Positions 26,228 to 35,383 of a DNA stretch of 64,000 nt are shown in pieces. The notes beneath the pieces are model-generated. The model ran no database searches. It was not told the origin of the DNA and saw only the letters and a list, made by a program, of their open reading frames with translations. This DNA is from Bacillota bacterium (GTDB lineage: Bacteria > Bacillota > Clostridia > Acetivibrionales > DTU013). The stretch spans positions 83,636 through 147,635 of the forward strand of contig JAEZCO010000073.1 in NCBI GenBank assembly GCA_023433505.1. The letters run 5' to 3'. The position numbers and the translations under genes were made by a program. Position 1 is the stretch's first letter. The number at the start of each line of letters is the position of its first letter.

Positions 26228-26734
26228 TTATTCTAAGGCGGTAGAGGGCTGGGCACATTCGGTTGCCCGGTCTGAAAGTATTTCTACAGCATGCGGCAAT
26301 ACCGGCAGGACAACCTCAAGACATTCCCTGACGGCTTTTGGACTGCCGGGAAGGTTGATGATCAAGGTTTTATTCCGGATTCCGGCGACTGCCCTGGACA
26401 GCATTGCCCTGGGAGTGATTTCCAGGCTTTTCTGCCGCATGGCTTCAGGAATCCCGGGGACCTGACGGTCAATAATAGCCAGAGTAGCTTCGGGAGTGAC
26501 GTCCCTGGGTGAGAAGCCGGTGCCGCCGGTGGTGAGCAGGAGGTCCATGCACTGCTCATCGGCCATTTTTATGAGATTAGCGGAGATAAGGGCCTTTTCA
26601 TCCGGTACGATGATGTAGACAGCAACCTCCGCACCAATCCCGCCCAGAAGCTCTGCAATAACCTTACCGCTTTCATCATCCCTTTGGCCCAGGAAACCTT
26701 TATCGCTGACAGTGATTATGCCTGCCTTTATCAT
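26228..26734 (-). CDS. mogA: Molybdopterin adenylyltransferase (MogA/MoaB family)
   Basis: 168 residues. Adenylates molybdopterin before molybdenum insertion. Motifs: GIITVSDKGFLGQRDDESG at the N-terminus, LLTTGGTGFSPRDVTPEA in the middle and INLPGSPKAVRECLEVV near the end, all of the MoCF fold. Start ATG 26734 has GAGGTGTT upstream on the minus strand. It is divergent from moaA-moaC-MOSC, separated by 296 bp. It completes a cofactor supply module beside the molybdenum hydroxylase island. Confidence 0.93.
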   Translation of the reverse strand: MIKAGIITVSDKGFLGQRDDESGKVIAELLGGIGAEVAVYIIVPDEKALISANLIKMADEQCMDLLLTTGGTGFSPRDVTPEATLAIIDRQVPGIPEAMRQKSLEITPRAMLSRAVAGIRNKTLIINLPGSPKAVRECLEVVLPVLPHAVEILSDRATECAQPSTALE

Positions 26735-26939
26735 GGAAACAACACCTCTTTAGCTTAGTTCAACTTATATAGATTTATTTTACAGAGCCTTTGTTCTTTT
26801 GGCAAGGAGTAGATTTGCAGGCAGTCATCTCCCATCTACACTTACGCTTCGTAAGGATAAAGATTTTTATTTATGGTATAATGGAAGGGACACACCCGTT
26901 GAATAGCAGGTCACGGGATATAAAAGGGAAGGTCCTTCT

Positions 26940-27017
26940 TTGAATACAAGCGGGTTTATTATCAAGGTAAGAAAGTGCGGGCGCTGCTTGAGAGAGCCGG
27001 TGCATTACAGTCAATAA
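26940..27017 (+). CDS. Possible 25-residue leader peptide with CxxC upstream of moaA
   Basis: A short frame begins with TTG at 26940 after AAGGGAAGG and ends 13 bp before the moaA start. It encodes a basic peptide containing KCGRC. There is no known family that I can assign. Starting with TTG, it could be chance; it is listed because spacing to both the ribosome site and moaA is gene-like. A TATAAT at about 26876-26881 lies upstream. Confidence 0.2.
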   Translation: MNTSGFIIKVRKCGRCLREPVHYSQ

Positions 27018-27030
27018 TGGAGGCGGCAGG

Positions 27031-27990
27031 GTGCGGGATGCATTCGGAAGGACAATTGAATATCTCAGGCTTTCGGTGACTCAGGACTGCAATCTGAAGT
27101 GCATCTACTGCATGCCGGACAAAAAAGAAATGAAGTTTAGCGGCAGCCCGATGCTGTCGATTGACGATATGGAGCGAATTGTATCCGTTCTTGCGGACAT
27201 GGGGATAAGGAAGGTAAGAATCACAGGCGGCGAGCCTCTAGTAAGACCTGATATTTGCGATATAGTCCGGCGTATTTCATCGGTACCCGGCGTTGAAGAA
27301 ATATCTCTTACCACCAATGGAATCAGGCTGGCTGCACTGGCACAGGAATTAAAGGCAGCCGGTCTCAATGGGGTGAATATAAGCCTGGATTCCCTGAAGT
27401 CAGAAGTATTCAGGCGTATTACCGGCGGAGGAAATATAGAGGCTGTTCTTGAGGGAATACAAAAATCTCTGGATGCAGGCTTGAAGTCAGTGAAAATCAA
27501 TACTGTGCTCATCAAAGGCGAAAATGATACCGAAGTGGACGATTTTATCCGTTTGGCGGAAAACAAACCGATTGATGTCAGGTTCATAGAGCTTATGCCT
27601 GTGGGAAAATTCGGCGAATCCAACAGGAACCGCATTGTACAAAATACCCGTATCCTTTTAGTCCATCCGGAGCTCCAACCCACTGCGGAGGATTGTGCCG
27701 GACAGACTGCCCAATATTATAGAATTGAGGGCTACAGAGGCCGGATCGGTCTTATAAGCCCCATGAGCCGCAAATTCTGCAGCAGCTGCAACAGGGTGCG
27801 GCTTACCTGTACAGGGAAATTTAAGCCCTGTTTGGGAGATAATAGGGAAGTGGATGTCCTTGACGTTTTGAGAAACCAGCCCTACAAACTGAAAGAAGTA
27901 CTGAGCCGGGCAATTTTAGAAAAGCCTCAAAGCCACAATTTCGACGCCGGCTATGTTTCAAAAAAAGGGATGAACGAGATAGGCGGCTGA
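27031..27990 (+). CDS. moaA: GTP 3',8-cyclase
   Basis: 319 residues from GTG 27031, preceded by GGAGGCGGCAGG. Radical SAM enzyme for the first step of molybdenum cofactor synthesis. The SAM cluster motif is CNLKCIYCMP near residue 24-33, the second cluster is CSSCNRVRLTCTGKFKPC, and the C-terminus ends in the conserved Gly-Gly needed for activity. First of three genes moaA-moaC-MOSC, 36 and 11 bp apart. Confidence 0.96.
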   Translation: MRDAFGRTIEYLRLSVTQDCNLKCIYCMPDKKEMKFSGSPMLSIDDMERIVSVLADMGIRKVRITGGEPLVRPDICDIVRRISSVPGVEEISLTTNGIRLAALAQELKAAGLNGVNISLDSLKSEVFRRITGGGNIEAVLEGIQKSLDAGLKSVKINTVLIKGENDTEVDDFIRLAENKPIDVRFIELMPVGKFGESNRNRIVQNTRILLVHPELQPTAEDCAGQTAQYYRIEGYRGRIGLISPMSRKFCSSCNRVRLTCTGKFKPCLGDNREVDVLDVLRNQPYKLKEVLSRAILEKPQSHNFDAGYVSKKGMNEIGG

Positions 27991-28026
27991 GGTAAGGGCT
28001 GCTGCCGCTATGCAGACGGAGGGTTT

Positions 28027-28503
28027 ATGGAGCTTACGCATCTTGATGAAAAAGGCAATGCAAGGATGGTGGACATTTCGGGAAAGGATATTTCCAGCCG
28101 GGAGGCGGTAGCCTGCGGAAAGGTGTGGGTGGCCCGGGAGGTCCTTGAACTGATTGCGGAAGGAAGAGTGCCGAAAGGGGATGTTCTGGCTTCCGCCCGG
28201 ATCGCAGGAATCATGGCCGCTAAGCGGACTCAGGAGCTGATCCCCTTATGCCACGGCATACTGCTGGATTCGGTTGAAATAGAGCTTTCGCCGGATATGG
28301 AAAACTCCCTGGTCAGCATAAAGGCAAGGGTCTGCTGCACCGGGAAAACCGGAGTGGAAATGGAGGCCCTGACAGCGGTGTCTGTTGCCGCGCTGACCCT
28401 ATATGACATGTGCAAGGCCATTGATAAAGGAATGACCATAACGGATATTATGCTGGTGAAGAAAACCGGCGGTAAAAACGGAGAATATAATCGAAGACTA
28501 TAA
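28027..28503 (+). CDS. moaC: Cyclic pyranopterin monophosphate synthase
   Basis: 158 residues, usual length. Converts the MoaA product to cyclic pyranopterin monophosphate. Typical stretches are RMVDISGKDISSREAVACG, AGIMAAKRTQELIPLCH (active-site histidine) and GVEMEALTAVSVAALTLYDMCKAID, with the KTGGK near the end. Start ATG follows GGAGGG. Confidence 0.97.
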   Translation: MELTHLDEKGNARMVDISGKDISSREAVACGKVWVAREVLELIAEGRVPKGDVLASARIAGIMAAKRTQELIPLCHGILLDSVEIELSPDMENSLVSIKARVCCTGKTGVEMEALTAVSVAALTLYDMCKAIDKGMTITDIMLVKKTGGKNGEYNRRL

Positions 28504-28514
28504 GGGACGGTATT

Positions 28515-28946
28515 ATGGCAAAGGTAGTTGCTGTCAATATAAGCGATGTTAAGGGAGTACCCAAGAATACTGTGGAAATCGGTGAGCTTGTGGCGGGCCA
28601 TGGCTTGAAGGGAGATGCTCATGCCGGTAACTGGCACAGGCAGGTCAGTCTCCTTGGTGTGGAGAGCATTGAAAAAATGCAGGTCTCCGGTATAAAAGGT
28701 CCGGGTGCCGGTAGCTTTGCAGAAAACATTACAACAGAAGGTATTGAGCTTTTCTCTCTTCCGGTAGGTACCAGGCTGGCCATTGGTGATACACTGCTGG
28801 AGGTGACGCAGATAGGCAAGGAATGTCATAATAAGTGTGCCATATATCACCAGGCAGGCCAGTGTGTAATGCCCAGGGAAGGCATATTTGCACGTGTTCT
28901 GAAAGGCGGCCTCATCCAGGCCGGCGATGAAGTGAAGACAGTTTGA
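28515..28946 (+). CDS. MOSC domain protein
   Basis: 143 residues, a stand-alone MOSC domain like those placed beside moaA and moaC in many Clostridia. GHGLKGDAHAGNWHRQVSLLGVESI and SFAENITTEGIELFSLPVGTRLAIGD are family stretches, and a cysteine in GKECHNKC matches the conserved sulfur-carrying residue. MOSC domains handle sulfur or finished molybdenum cofactor; here it may adjust the cofactor for the hydroxylase. It starts 11 bp after moaC. Confidence 0.92.
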   Translation: MAKVVAVNISDVKGVPKNTVEIGELVAGHGLKGDAHAGNWHRQVSLLGVESIEKMQVSGIKGPGAGSFAENITTEGIELFSLPVGTRLAIGDTLLEVTQIGKECHNKCAIYHQAGQCVMPREGIFARVLKGGLIQAGDEVKTV

Positions 28947-29045
28947 AATAATGCTTGAAGGCACAAATGATATGATTTCATGAGGCAACACAAAAATAAC
29001 GGTTATGGGTACGCTTCCGTTGCTGGAATCTGCCGTCCCCCTGAT

Positions 29046-30107
29046 TCATTTAATGCTTTGCAGACCTGATTTCATGGCCAGCTGCCGGAGAAATGGATTA
29101 TACATCGCGGGAGATTTCAAGTTTTTGATGAGTAAATTCAACTTGATATTCTTCAGCTTTTGTTCGTAACGGCCCAAAAAACCGTGGATTCCATCTTCAA
29201 GGCTCTGGGCCAGGTATAAAGAGCTTTTTAATGCATAGCTGATTCCTTCCGCGGAGCTGGGACTGATGGTGCCTGCGGCTTCTCCAATCAGGGCGATTCC
29301 GTCCCTTCCCGCATAAATTTGGGCTCCCTTCCTGGGCCGGCAAATATATGCGCCCTCTGTCTTTATTTTACTGTCAAAATTAAAGCCTGCCCGTGCTAAT
29401 TTTGTTTTCAACAGTTCATACTTTTCTCTGGTATTCTCCCTGGGTTTAAGGGCCGACCCTAATAACAAACAGTTCTCCTTCGGTATTATCCAGGAGTAGA
29501 AATCGCTTATTTCTTCATCAAAAATTGCTGTGAAATAGGGGATCGGATAGGAGCATTTAAACCATTCCTGAATTGCAATATACTTTTCGGGAGCATGCAT
29601 ATCTTTGCCGATGGACTTTCTTACCTTTGAAAAGGCTCCGTCGGCACCGGCGACAACTCTTGTCTTTGCAGATATCTCCTGTCCGTTATAGCGATACCGG
29701 ATTTCATAACCTTCCGGTATTTTAGCAAAATTTTTAAAGCAGCAGTTAAACTTTTTATCAACCCCCGCCGGAAGGATGGAAACAAGCCATCGGTCAAATT
29801 TTTCCCGGTTCATGTTGAAATAGAACCTTTGGTACAGCCTTTCCAGATGATTCGTCAAATCAAGGGTCCTTACGGCAAAAAGCTGGGGATCGACCAGAAT
29901 ATCCTTGGGTATGCCCAGGCCCAGCTTTGCGATGATTTTCTGGGCATCGGGGGCCAGTAATCCTCCGCAGCATTTGTTTGCGAGGTTTTCGGGATTCTGG
30001 TTTCCCAGATCCCGTTGATCGATCAGTAAAACCCTGTATTTATCTCCGATTAACCGCGCAAGGTTAGCTCCTGCGGGGCCAGCCCCCACAATGGCAATAT
30101 CATACAT
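29046..30107 (-). CDS. Geranylgeranyl-reductase-type FAD-dependent oxidoreductase
   Basis: 353 residues. N-terminal dinucleotide motif GAGPAGANLARLIG, then CCGGLLAPDA where this family has its flavin-near Cys pair, a VAGADGAFSKVRK segment and the GEAAGTISPSSAEGISYALKSS FAD ribityl motif. It belongs to the GG-reductase/lipid-reductase group of flavoproteins, whose substrates in Clostridia are mostly unknown. Minus strand, converging with the MOSC gene with 100 bp between and no clear terminator. Function left open. Confidence 0.8.
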   Translation of the reverse strand: MYDIAIVGAGPAGANLARLIGDKYRVLLIDQRDLGNQNPENLANKCCGGLLAPDAQKIIAKLGLGIPKDILVDPQLFAVRTLDLTNHLERLYQRFYFNMNREKFDRWLVSILPAGVDKKFNCCFKNFAKIPEGYEIRYRYNGQEISAKTRVVAGADGAFSKVRKSIGKDMHAPEKYIAIQEWFKCSYPIPYFTAIFDEEISDFYSWIIPKENCLLLGSALKPRENTREKYELLKTKLARAGFNFDSKIKTEGAYICRPRKGAQIYAGRDGIALIGEAAGTISPSSAEGISYALKSSLYLAQSLEDGIHGFLGRYEQKLKNIKLNLLIKNLKSPAMYNPFLRQLAMKSGLQSIK

Positions 30108-30172
30108 AAATCCACCTGCCCTTAGTCTGTATCCCTTTATTGATATTGATGCTCATCGCCACGGTATTCACC

Positions 30173-30646
30173 TCAAACCGTTAAATCATTTTCTGATTTT
30201 ATGGCAATGGCGTTTTTTAACAGCTTTTGAAGGACAGCAGCAAAGACTGCAATGACAATTGAAGCAAAAGCTATGACGGACCCAAGCGCTACGATCCCTG
30301 GAGCGTCATCTTTCTGCGCCATGAGATATAAGAATGGCATGCATGCCGCAAACAGGATACTGATAGCAATTGCACAGTATTTTATATTCTTCAGGGCTTT
30401 TACGGACAATTCCGAGAAAGCTACATTCCTGTCGATGCAGCTTAAAAGCTTTAAAGTCTGATACAGTGCAAAGAAAAATGGGAGTGCCGCCGTATACAAA
30501 CCGGCTAAAACGGGATACAGCCAATAGTCAGGATAATGCTCCGCAGCTTCCTTCGCTATCCAGGGCAACCCAAATATACACAAAGCAAGAATAGAAATTC
30601 CAATAAGATAAACAACTGCCGTTAAAAAGAGTGTTTCCCGTTTCAT
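30173..30646 (-). CDS. DUF2975 family four-helix membrane protein
   Basis: 157 residues with four predicted membrane spans at about 8-28, 44-64, 91-112 and 121-144. The LSCIDRNVAFSELSVKALKNIKYCAI stretch between spans two and three is the DUF2975 hallmark. In most Firmicutes this gene is followed by a small XRE (YozG-like) regulator that it is thought to control. No such gene is present here: the next gene downstream is the flavoprotein. A strong minus-strand promoter and a direct repeat lie upstream. Confidence 0.85.
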   Translation of the reverse strand: MKRETLFLTAVVYLIGISILALCIFGLPWIAKEAAEHYPDYWLYPVLAGLYTAALPFFFALYQTLKLLSCIDRNVAFSELSVKALKNIKYCAIAISILFAACMPFLYLMAQKDDAPGIVALGSVIAFASIVIAVFAAVLQKLLKNAIAIKSENDLTV

Positions 30647-30674
30647 ACATGCACCTCACTCAAGGGTTGAAGGA

Positions 30675-30702
30675 TTGATAAGTAAATCCTTGATAAGTAA
30701 AT
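30675..30702. promoter_or_regulatory. Direct repeat in the DUF2975 leader
   Basis: TTGATAAGTAAAT occurs at 30675-30687 and again at 30690-30702, a 15-bp period, overlapping the -10 box of the minus-strand promoter. It looks like an operator for a regulator encoded elsewhere. Confidence 0.45.
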
Positions 30703-30729
30703 TATATTTGGCTATTTATCGAATGTCAA
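30701..30729 (-). promoter_or_regulatory. Promoter of the DUF2975 gene
   Basis: On the minus strand TTGACA (30729-30724), 17-bp spacer, TATAAT (30706-30701): a perfect consensus about 55 bp upstream of the ATG. Confidence 0.85.
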
Positions 30730-30792
30730 TAAATTATTATTAAAAATAAATAAAAATTTGTTGTTAGGCAAAAAAAATACCGTTTTACCATC

Positions 30793-33156
30793 TCATCCGG
30801 CATTTCCCGAATGCTTCCTGTACTGCATCGGCGAAGTGCCGTAAAGCTTTTTAAATTTCCTCATAAAGTTGGTTTTATCAATGTAACCGGTGTTGTCCAT
30901 TATTTCCGAAAGGGACAGGGTTGTGGATTTAAGCTGCATAGTTGCTTTTTTCATCCTCAGATTGTCAATGTACTGCATAAGGGAGATGCCCATATGGTCT
31001 TTGAAAAACCTCGTAAGGTACGAGGGGGACATAGTATACTGGGAGGCTATAGTTTTAAGGCTCAGATTCTGGTCGGAATATTCCTGGTGGATGAATTCCA
31101 CAATCTGGTCGCAGAGCTTGAAGTTTTTGCTTTCCTTCAGACTGCCGGTGAGGCTGCAAATGTCATTGCAGAATTCAATGATTCTTTGCTTGAAGTCCCA
31201 GAGGGTTTCATAATTGAACAGCATGATTTCATTTAACAGATTGCTAAGCCTTTCATCAAGCGTAAGGCTCATTTCGTCAATGGCCTTATTAATTGTCCCG
31301 GTAAGATTGTGACAAACCCAGCGCGCGTTGTCAGGCGACATATTCAAGTCGTACATGGTCTGGAAGATATTGCTTATGATATGCTCCGGTTCAGAGATTT
31401 TACCCTGCTTCAGCAAAGTGATGAGCTGCTGTTCTTCCGTAAAGGGATACCACTTTGCATTATCCGTGGAAACTGCCAGCCTTTTATAAAATATGACCAT
31501 TTCCTTTCCGTGCATGAACCTGTGATTTGCTGCCGTTTGGGCTTCTTCATAGGATTTGCTTATCATGAGCATATTGGTATAAACATTTCCCATTCCCACG
31601 GTCATTGTAAACTTATAATAATTCTTAAAGAAATTCATAGCCTTATAGGCTATGTCTGCCATTTGGGCTTCAAAATCAGTCTTGTTCGCCATATTGAGCA
31701 ACAGTACTATGCTGTTTTCACTTCCCATATCGATCCCGTAGCCGCGTCTGGAATTTTCCGAGGCCAGCTCCTCCAATACATTCACGATTCCGTATTTTAA
31801 TATTTCCTGAATCGGTTTTTTATTCTCCTTTTCAAAATCGGTGATATTGTCTATGAGGAATACCATTACCACATAGCTTTGCCATTGAAAGGTTATTTCC
31901 GAATTCTGCAGTGTTCTGCCAGCCTCCTCCAGGGTTTTGTATTGTCCTTTCAGGAGATTCACCAGGGTTTGCAGCACAATGAAATTCTTGTTGTTTTTTA
32001 CCTGATACATCAGGTTTTGGTTCTGCTTGGTAATTTTATCAATGGTGTTTGCAATATGAGAAATCTCGTCATATTCCTTTCCCGCGGGATTCCCGGGTGC
32101 TTCATTTTGCTTGTCCAGGACGGCTGCAAGCTTGCTGATGGGCTTGTAGTTTCTTGACGAGAGGACGAAGGCAATGATAAACCCAAGAAGAAGCACATAT
32201 AGCAGGGATTTGAAGAAGATATCCCTGCTGATGTTCACCTTTTCCATGAACTGCCGGGTAGGCAGGATGGTTATAAAAGACCATTTGCTGTTCTCCGACG
32301 TACTTACGATGGCAGAAAAATTAGTGCCGTTTATTGTTATGCTGTGGATCGGTCTTAGCTTAAGGGACTCAATATCCAGATTCTTAAAAATCTCCATAGC
32401 GCCGGCAGCGTTGTATTCACCATCATTGACGGATAGGTGGTAGATGGGTGTATTATTGCGGTCAAGGAAATAAACATATCCGTTATAGCTCTTTAATATT
32501 TTTTTTACCAGGCTTGCAAATGACCTGTCTTCAATTAGAAACATGACGATCCCGGATGTTTCATCGCTGCTTGGAAACATTGGGTACAGATAGGTGGCAA
32601 ATCTCGAGGGATATTTTCCATCCAGGTTCACCGGTTCCACAGGCCGCATGACGGGTCTGTTTAAGCTGCCGGCCAGCTTCATGAAATTTTCATGTCCCCA
32701 GTCTTCATACTGGTAAGTGTAATTAAAGAAGGTATTCATGTCGTAGATGCCGCTTGCTGCGTAAAATGCGCCGGAATTGCCTTTTCTGTGGAAAACGATG
32801 ATATCATAGAGAAAGGTATTGGCCAGCTGAATTTTTCTTAGCTCCTTTACGGCCTCCATGTGGTTGTATCCGCCTTTGTCCAGGTTGAAGGGCGCCAATT
32901 CGGTATTTGAGGAGAGTTGGGTTGCGATCTGCTCCATTTCATTGAGCTTTGTGTTCATGGTTTCTTCAATCTGATTAAGATTGATCATACTTGTGTTTTC
33001 TATCTCATTTTTCAAAGTAGTGAAAAAGTTCCTGTATAGCATACTTCCGACGAGAATGAGCAGGATAACCGCAAGAAAAATATACGAGATGTAATACTTG
33101 ATAAAAAGAGAGGAAATCTTAACGTGTCGGAAAAAGCTGCCCGGCTTTATACTCAT
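30793..33156 (-). CDS. Membrane-bound AraC family sensor-regulator
   Basis: 787 residues. One membrane span at about 19-41, an extracellular sensor of roughly 250 residues of the dCACHE type, a second span near 298-320, a cytoplasmic linker, and a C-terminal AraC double helix-turn-helix from about residue 680 (LSLKTIASQYTMSPSYLTRFFKDHMGISLMQYI, then SLSEIMDNTGYIDKTNFMRKFKKLYGTSPMQYR). This type regulates neighbouring carbohydrate uptake genes in Clostridia and Paenibacillus. It is divergent from the LplB/LplC importer and most likely its activator. Confidence 0.92.
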   Translation of the reverse strand: MSIKPGSFFRHVKISSLFIKYYISYIFLAVILLILVGSMLYRNFFTTLKNEIENTSMINLNQIEETMNTKLNEMEQIATQLSSNTELAPFNLDKGGYNHMEAVKELRKIQLANTFLYDIIVFHRKGNSGAFYAASGIYDMNTFFNYTYQYEDWGHENFMKLAGSLNRPVMRPVEPVNLDGKYPSRFATYLYPMFPSSDETSGIVMFLIEDRSFASLVKKILKSYNGYVYFLDRNNTPIYHLSVNDGEYNAAGAMEIFKNLDIESLKLRPIHSITINGTNFSAIVSTSENSKWSFITILPTRQFMEKVNISRDIFFKSLLYVLLLGFIIAFVLSSRNYKPISKLAAVLDKQNEAPGNPAGKEYDEISHIANTIDKITKQNQNLMYQVKNNKNFIVLQTLVNLLKGQYKTLEEAGRTLQNSEITFQWQSYVVMVFLIDNITDFEKENKKPIQEILKYGIVNVLEELASENSRRGYGIDMGSENSIVLLLNMANKTDFEAQMADIAYKAMNFFKNYYKFTMTVGMGNVYTNMLMISKSYEEAQTAANHRFMHGKEMVIFYKRLAVSTDNAKWYPFTEEQQLITLLKQGKISEPEHIISNIFQTMYDLNMSPDNARWVCHNLTGTINKAIDEMSLTLDERLSNLLNEIMLFNYETLWDFKQRIIEFCNDICSLTGSLKESKNFKLCDQIVEFIHQEYSDQNLSLKTIASQYTMSPSYLTRFFKDHMGISLMQYIDNLRMKKATMQLKSTTLSLSEIMDNTGYIDKTNFMRKFKKLYGTSPMQYRKHSGNAG

Positions 33157-33343
33157 CTTTTCTACCGTCCTTATAGGAGTGCTGTTATTTGTTTCCGATC
33201 GGGATAAAGAAATTTGAATGGGTGTTCCAGTCTAAATTTAACTCATTTCTAAAAAATAATCAAGAAGTAACTCCGGATTTTCATGAAAAAGCGGGGCTTT
33301 TTCCTCCATTGTAAAGAAAAGCAACTGGCGAAAATTCTGCAAA

Positions 33344-33372
33344 TTGACTTTGGAGCTTAAAGAAAATATATT
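33344..33372 (+). promoter_or_regulatory. Promoter of the oligosaccharide importer
   Basis: TTGACT at 33344-33349, 17-bp spacer, TATATT at 33367-33372, 41 bp before the first permease start. The region 33157-33343 between the two divergent genes shows no further clear element. Confidence 0.65.
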
Positions 33373-33412
33373 ATTGGCATAGCTGATTGACGCCAGAAAC
33401 TGGAGGAATCAA

Positions 33413-34378
33413 ATGAGGCAGTCTTATATTCGTGAAGCAGGTCAGGGCATATCCTTCTTAGGCAGATGGTATAGAAAAAAGAAAGTAAAAAGTATTTTGA
33501 AAAACTGGGAACTGTATTTGCTTTTACTGCCCGTTGCCGCATATTTTATAATATTCTGCTACATTCCAATGTACGGTATCCAGATAGCATTTAAGGATTT
33601 TATGCCGCTAAAGGGCTTATGGGGAAGTCCATGGCTGGGCTTTGACCATTTTGTCAAGTTTTTTAGCAGCTATTACTTCCGGAGCCTGATCGAAAACACC
33701 CTGGGTATAAGCCTGTACTCTCTGGCCGTAGGGTTTCCTGCGCCTATTATCCTTGCGCTTATGATGAATGAGGCTAAAAACAAATACTTCAGGAGAACAG
33801 TCCAGACAATTACCTATGCACCCTATTTTATATCGACGGTCGTATTGGTAGGAATGATTGTTACTTTTCTTTCCCCGCAGACAGGGGTTGTAAATAAGCT
33901 GATGCAACTGCTCGGCGGTGAATCTATATATTTTATGGGTGAGTCTCAATGGTTCAAGACCATCTACGTATTTTCAGGCGTCTGGCAGGGTACCGGATGG
34001 GGATCTATAATATACATGGCAGCTTTAACCGGAATAGATCCACAGCTACACGAAGCTGCAATTATCGATGGCGCCGGCAAGCTCCGCAGAATATGGCATA
34101 TCAATATTCCGGGGATACTTCCGACGGTGACCATAATGTTTATCCTTGCAGCAGGCAGCGTCATGAGCGTCGGTTTTGAAAAAGTGTTTCTTATGCAGAA
34201 TGACTTGAACCGTGTAGCGTCGGATGTGATTTCAACATTTGTATACCGCAACGGAATACTGGGTGCAGAATTCAGCTTTTCAACTGCGGTGGGCCTTTTT
34301 AACTCCGTTGTAAACTTTATTTTGCTAATAACGGTTAACACAATGTCACATAAGCTAAGCGAAACAAGCCTGTGGTGA
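33413..34378 (+). CDS. Carbohydrate ABC importer permease (LplB type)
   Basis: 321 residues with six membrane spans after a basic N-terminus. Opens with NWELYLLLLPVAAYFIIFCYIPMYGIQIAFKDF, characteristic of LplB-like permeases, and has the EAA coupling loop EAAIIDGAGKLRRIWHINIPGI. Start ATG after CTGGAGGAAT. Forms the membrane channel with the next permease for an oligosaccharide; the operon has no ATPase gene. Confidence 0.94.
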   Translation: MRQSYIREAGQGISFLGRWYRKKKVKSILKNWELYLLLLPVAAYFIIFCYIPMYGIQIAFKDFMPLKGLWGSPWLGFDHFVKFFSSYYFRSLIENTLGISLYSLAVGFPAPIILALMMNEAKNKYFRRTVQTITYAPYFISTVVLVGMIVTFLSPQTGVVNKLMQLLGGESIYFMGESQWFKTIYVFSGVWQGTGWGSIIYMAALTGIDPQLHEAAIIDGAGKLRRIWHINIPGILPTVTIMFILAAGSVMSVGFEKVFLMQNDLNRVASDVISTFVYRNGILGAEFSFSTAVGLFNSVVNFILLITVNTMSHKLSETSLW

Positions 34379-34392
34379 AAGGAGGTGCCGTA

Positions 34393-35289
34393 ATGGCTAT
34401 GAAAGATACCATAAGAAGCAGTGAAGAAAGAATGTTTACTATTGTGAATACGGTGCTGCTGGCGATTATTACTCTTATTGTCCTGTATCCCCTGATTTTT
34501 GTAGTCAGCGCTTCCTTGAGCAGTCCCATCGAAGTGATGAACGGAAATGTCTGGCTTTTTCCGAAGAAGTTCAATTTCGACTCGTACCGTATGGTCTTCC
34601 GGGAGCCTGATATTATGACAGGGTATAAAAACACATTGTTATATACCGTTACCGGAACTGCCCTTAACCTTTTGCTGAATATTGCAGGCGCATATGCCTT
34701 GTCCAGAAGGGATCTTGCAGGACGGAAGCTTTTTACCGGAATATTTGTCTTTACCATGTTTTTCAGCGGAGGACTCATACCAACCTATTTGCTTGTTAAG
34801 AACCTGAACCTGATCGATAGCTTCTGGGTTATGATTTTGCCCAACGCCGTATCAATGTGGAATATTGTAATCATGAGGACCTATTTTCAGTCTTCCATCC
34901 CCTTTGAACTTCAGGAGGCGGCATTTGCCGACGGATGCTCCAATACGGGCATTCTTGTACGGATAATCCTGCCCCTTTCAAAACCGATTATAGCCGTGAT
35001 GGTGCTTTTTTACGGGGTTATGCACTGGAATGCCTTTTTCAATGCTCTTATCTATTTGTCGGATAGAAATAAATACACGCTTCAGCTTATTTTACGGGAG
35101 ATTCTTATCCAGAATCAGATGTCGGAGGACATTCTTGCGGATGTGGATTCTCTTGCCATGAAGCAGATGATCGCAGAAGGGATAAAATATGCACTGATCA
35201 TTGTAGCAAGCGTCCCGGTACTGGTATTGTACCCCTTCCTTCAAAAATATTTTGTGAAAGGAGTTATGATCGGCGCGATAAAAGGCTAG
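34393..35289 (+). CDS. Carbohydrate ABC importer permease (LplC/YtcP type)
   Basis: 298 residues from ATG 34393, chosen for AAAGGAGGTG just upstream; the frame extends to 34372, inside the previous gene. Six membrane spans; coupling loop QEAAFADGCSNTGILVRIILPLSKP; C-terminus YPFLQKYFVKGVMIGAIKG is the standard ending of this family. Partner of LplB. Confidence 0.94.
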   Translation: MAMKDTIRSSEERMFTIVNTVLLAIITLIVLYPLIFVVSASLSSPIEVMNGNVWLFPKKFNFDSYRMVFREPDIMTGYKNTLLYTVTGTALNLLLNIAGAYALSRRDLAGRKLFTGIFVFTMFFSGGLIPTYLLVKNLNLIDSFWVMILPNAVSMWNIVIMRTYFQSSIPFELQEAAFADGCSNTGILVRIILPLSKPIIAVMVLFYGVMHWNAFFNALIYLSDRNKYTLQLILREILIQNQMSEDILADVDSLAMKQMIAEGIKYALIIVASVPVLVLYPFLQKYFVKGVMIGAIKG

Positions 35290-35383
35290 AAGGGACGGGT
35301 CAAGGATAGTCACACCGGTGAGTTGGATTTTGCAGGCCAGGTTTATATGCCTTAAGGCATTAATAAAGAAAGGGTGATTTTCT

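Noticed and set aside
26168..26236. 22-codon frame after the second Mch-like gene
   Set aside because: Glycine-rich, overlaps the mogA 3' end, no family resemblance; likely chance.
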